This document shows positions 63,371 to 64,000 of a stretch of 64,000 nt of DNA, one piece after another. A program made the translations under genes and the position numbers. Under the pieces are notes generated by a model. That model was given only the letters and a program-made list of their open reading frames with translations. It was not told the DNA's origin and ran no database searches. The first letter of the stretch is position 1, and every line of letters starts with the position of its first letter. This DNA comes from Desulfoscipio geothermicus. Lineage in GTDB: Bacteria; Bacillota; Desulfotomaculia; Desulfotomaculales; Desulfallaceae. The stretch covers positions 156,986 to 220,985 of the forward strand of contig JAENYS010000003.1 of the NCBI GenBank assembly GCA_016841645.1. The letters are read 5' to 3'.

Positions 63371-63601
63371 TTAAATGGGGGAACTCCAGTAATAGGCGGC
63401 AAGTATAAAAATTATTAATGGTGACAATGCAAATATTCTTAACCAATTTTCTGCGCCCAGGAAATATAGTGATGGTAGAATTAAGACAATCCCGCTACTT
63501 AGTAAAATTCTCCAGGATTTTTCCAATAGTCCCCATATTAATAAAAGTATTGAGGTTCCAATTAACAACCAAAAAATAAAACCAACCCAATAAAAACCCA
63601 T
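63371..63601 (-). CDS. Small hydrophobic membrane protein
   Basis: The 76-aa product has three probable membrane helices (WVGFIFWLLIGTSILLLIW, RILLSSGIVLILPSLYFL and IFALSPLIIFILAAYYW). AAGGAGG lies upstream, 6 nt from a TTG at 63607 and 12 nt from ATG 63601; either may be the start. It is not AgrB (too short, no catalytic His/Cys), but it is in the same direction as the AgrD-like gene 135 nt later. Function unknown. Confidence 0.6.
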   Translation of the reverse strand: MGFYWVGFIFWLLIGTSILLLIWGLLEKSWRILLSSGIVLILPSLYFLGAENWLRIFALSPLIIFILAAYYWSSPI

Positions 63602-64000
63602 TTGCAAATTTGACCTCCTTTATTCAAATTACTATGTATGTAGGTAGGCTTCAATGCTCAATAATGTTTATTATGTGTAACAACTAGATATACAAGAAAG
63701 CCTATTAATTCGTTGTATTAGATACCTTTTGTTCACTGTATAACTAGCCCATACCAATAAGATGCCCCAAAATTTTCTAACAGCACATGCGAGAATGATT
63801 GTAATGAGTTCTTCGTTGCAAACAGCTGGGTTCACTACTTTTCTTAGATATATTATATCCTACGGAACCTGTGTTTTGGATGTTATGTTACTCATCTTCA
63901 ATAATACGCAACTTTCGGGGCATTGAGCCCCGAAAGTCACCGTGCCTTATTGAGTATTCCGGAGCAAAATCCATCACCTGTCCGGGACATGGAAATCAAC
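63602..64000. other. Window end, no supported gene; GC-rich palindrome
   Basis: The stretch is AT-rich and without a credible frame. ACTTTCGGGGC (63911-63921) pairs perfectly with GCCCCGAAAGT (63927-63937), with no T-run on either side, so it is more likely a repeat or operator than a terminator. Confidence 0.45.

Overview
The window reads as chromosome of a Gram-positive anaerobe of the Peptococcaceae / Desulfotomaculum-Pelotomaculum type. This is inferred from gene families (CdaA-YbbR-GlmM-GlmS order, glmS ribozyme, T-box leader, strong GGAGG ribosome sites, frequent TTG/GTG starts, butyrate/acetate-type CoA-transferases, KaiC/V4R signalling genes), not from a marker gene.

Layout. 1-9.9 kb: a branched-chain amino acid operon, ilvD(end)-ilvB-ilvN-ilvC-second ilvB-leuA-leuC-leuD-leuB. 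10.1-13.9 kb: citramalate synthase, then larE and larC (nickel-pincer cofactor). 14.0-19.5 kb: cdaA-ybbR-glmM, a glmS ribozyme followed by a terminator, and glmS. 19.5-21.2 kb: no intact gene, but remnants of a RelE-type toxin, a tyrosine recombinase, a copper-amine-oxidase-like stalk domain and a HicB antitoxin. 21.3-27.8 kb: a compact unassigned metabolic cluster: PHP phosphoesterase, SorC-type regulator, RuBisCO-like protein, and a Tm-1-like ATP-binding protein flanked by two PEP-hydrolase-type TIM barrels. 27.8-35.3 kb: accessory DNA with IS remnants, a TetR/P-type ATPase pair, a MoxR/VWA pair and a run of truncated genes. 35.3-40.6 kb: a thiol/metalloid-type efflux island (MarR, two ArsP-like permeases, two thioredoxin-like proteins, two ArsR regulators). 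In two of these genes an in-frame TGA sits exactly where a redox cysteine is expected, so both look like selenoproteins that a standard ORF call splits. 40.7-45.9 kb: an ECF sigma factor, a second VWA protein and tandem CoA-transferases with duplicated leaders. 45.9-49.1 kb: carB on the minus strand without carA. 49.7-54.2 kb: a minus-strand signalling operon (two KaiC-like ATPases, a V4R protein, a winged-helix protein, a PAS histidine kinase). 54.4-58.5 kb: a DUF89 protein, a small thioredoxin-fold-like protein and a VanRS-like two-component system bracketed by two copies of a palindromic repeat. 58.5-60.5 kb: T-box leader and a second leuA. 60.7-62.8 kb: a DinG/XPD-like helicase. 63.1-63.6 kb: a 42-codon AgrD-like peptide gene and a small membrane protein.

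How it works together. The first 20 kb is housekeeping: branched-chain amino acid synthesis, then c-di-AMP signalling coupled to amino-sugar and cell-wall precursor synthesis. The items most likely to be new or under-described are the paired selenoprotein candidates in the efflux island, the RuBisCO-like/Tm-1/TIM-barrel cluster with a near-perfect 22-bp palindrome at its promoter region, the KaiC-V4R-kinase operon, and the missed AgrD-like gene. All functional statements rest on reading motifs by eye; no search or folding program was run.
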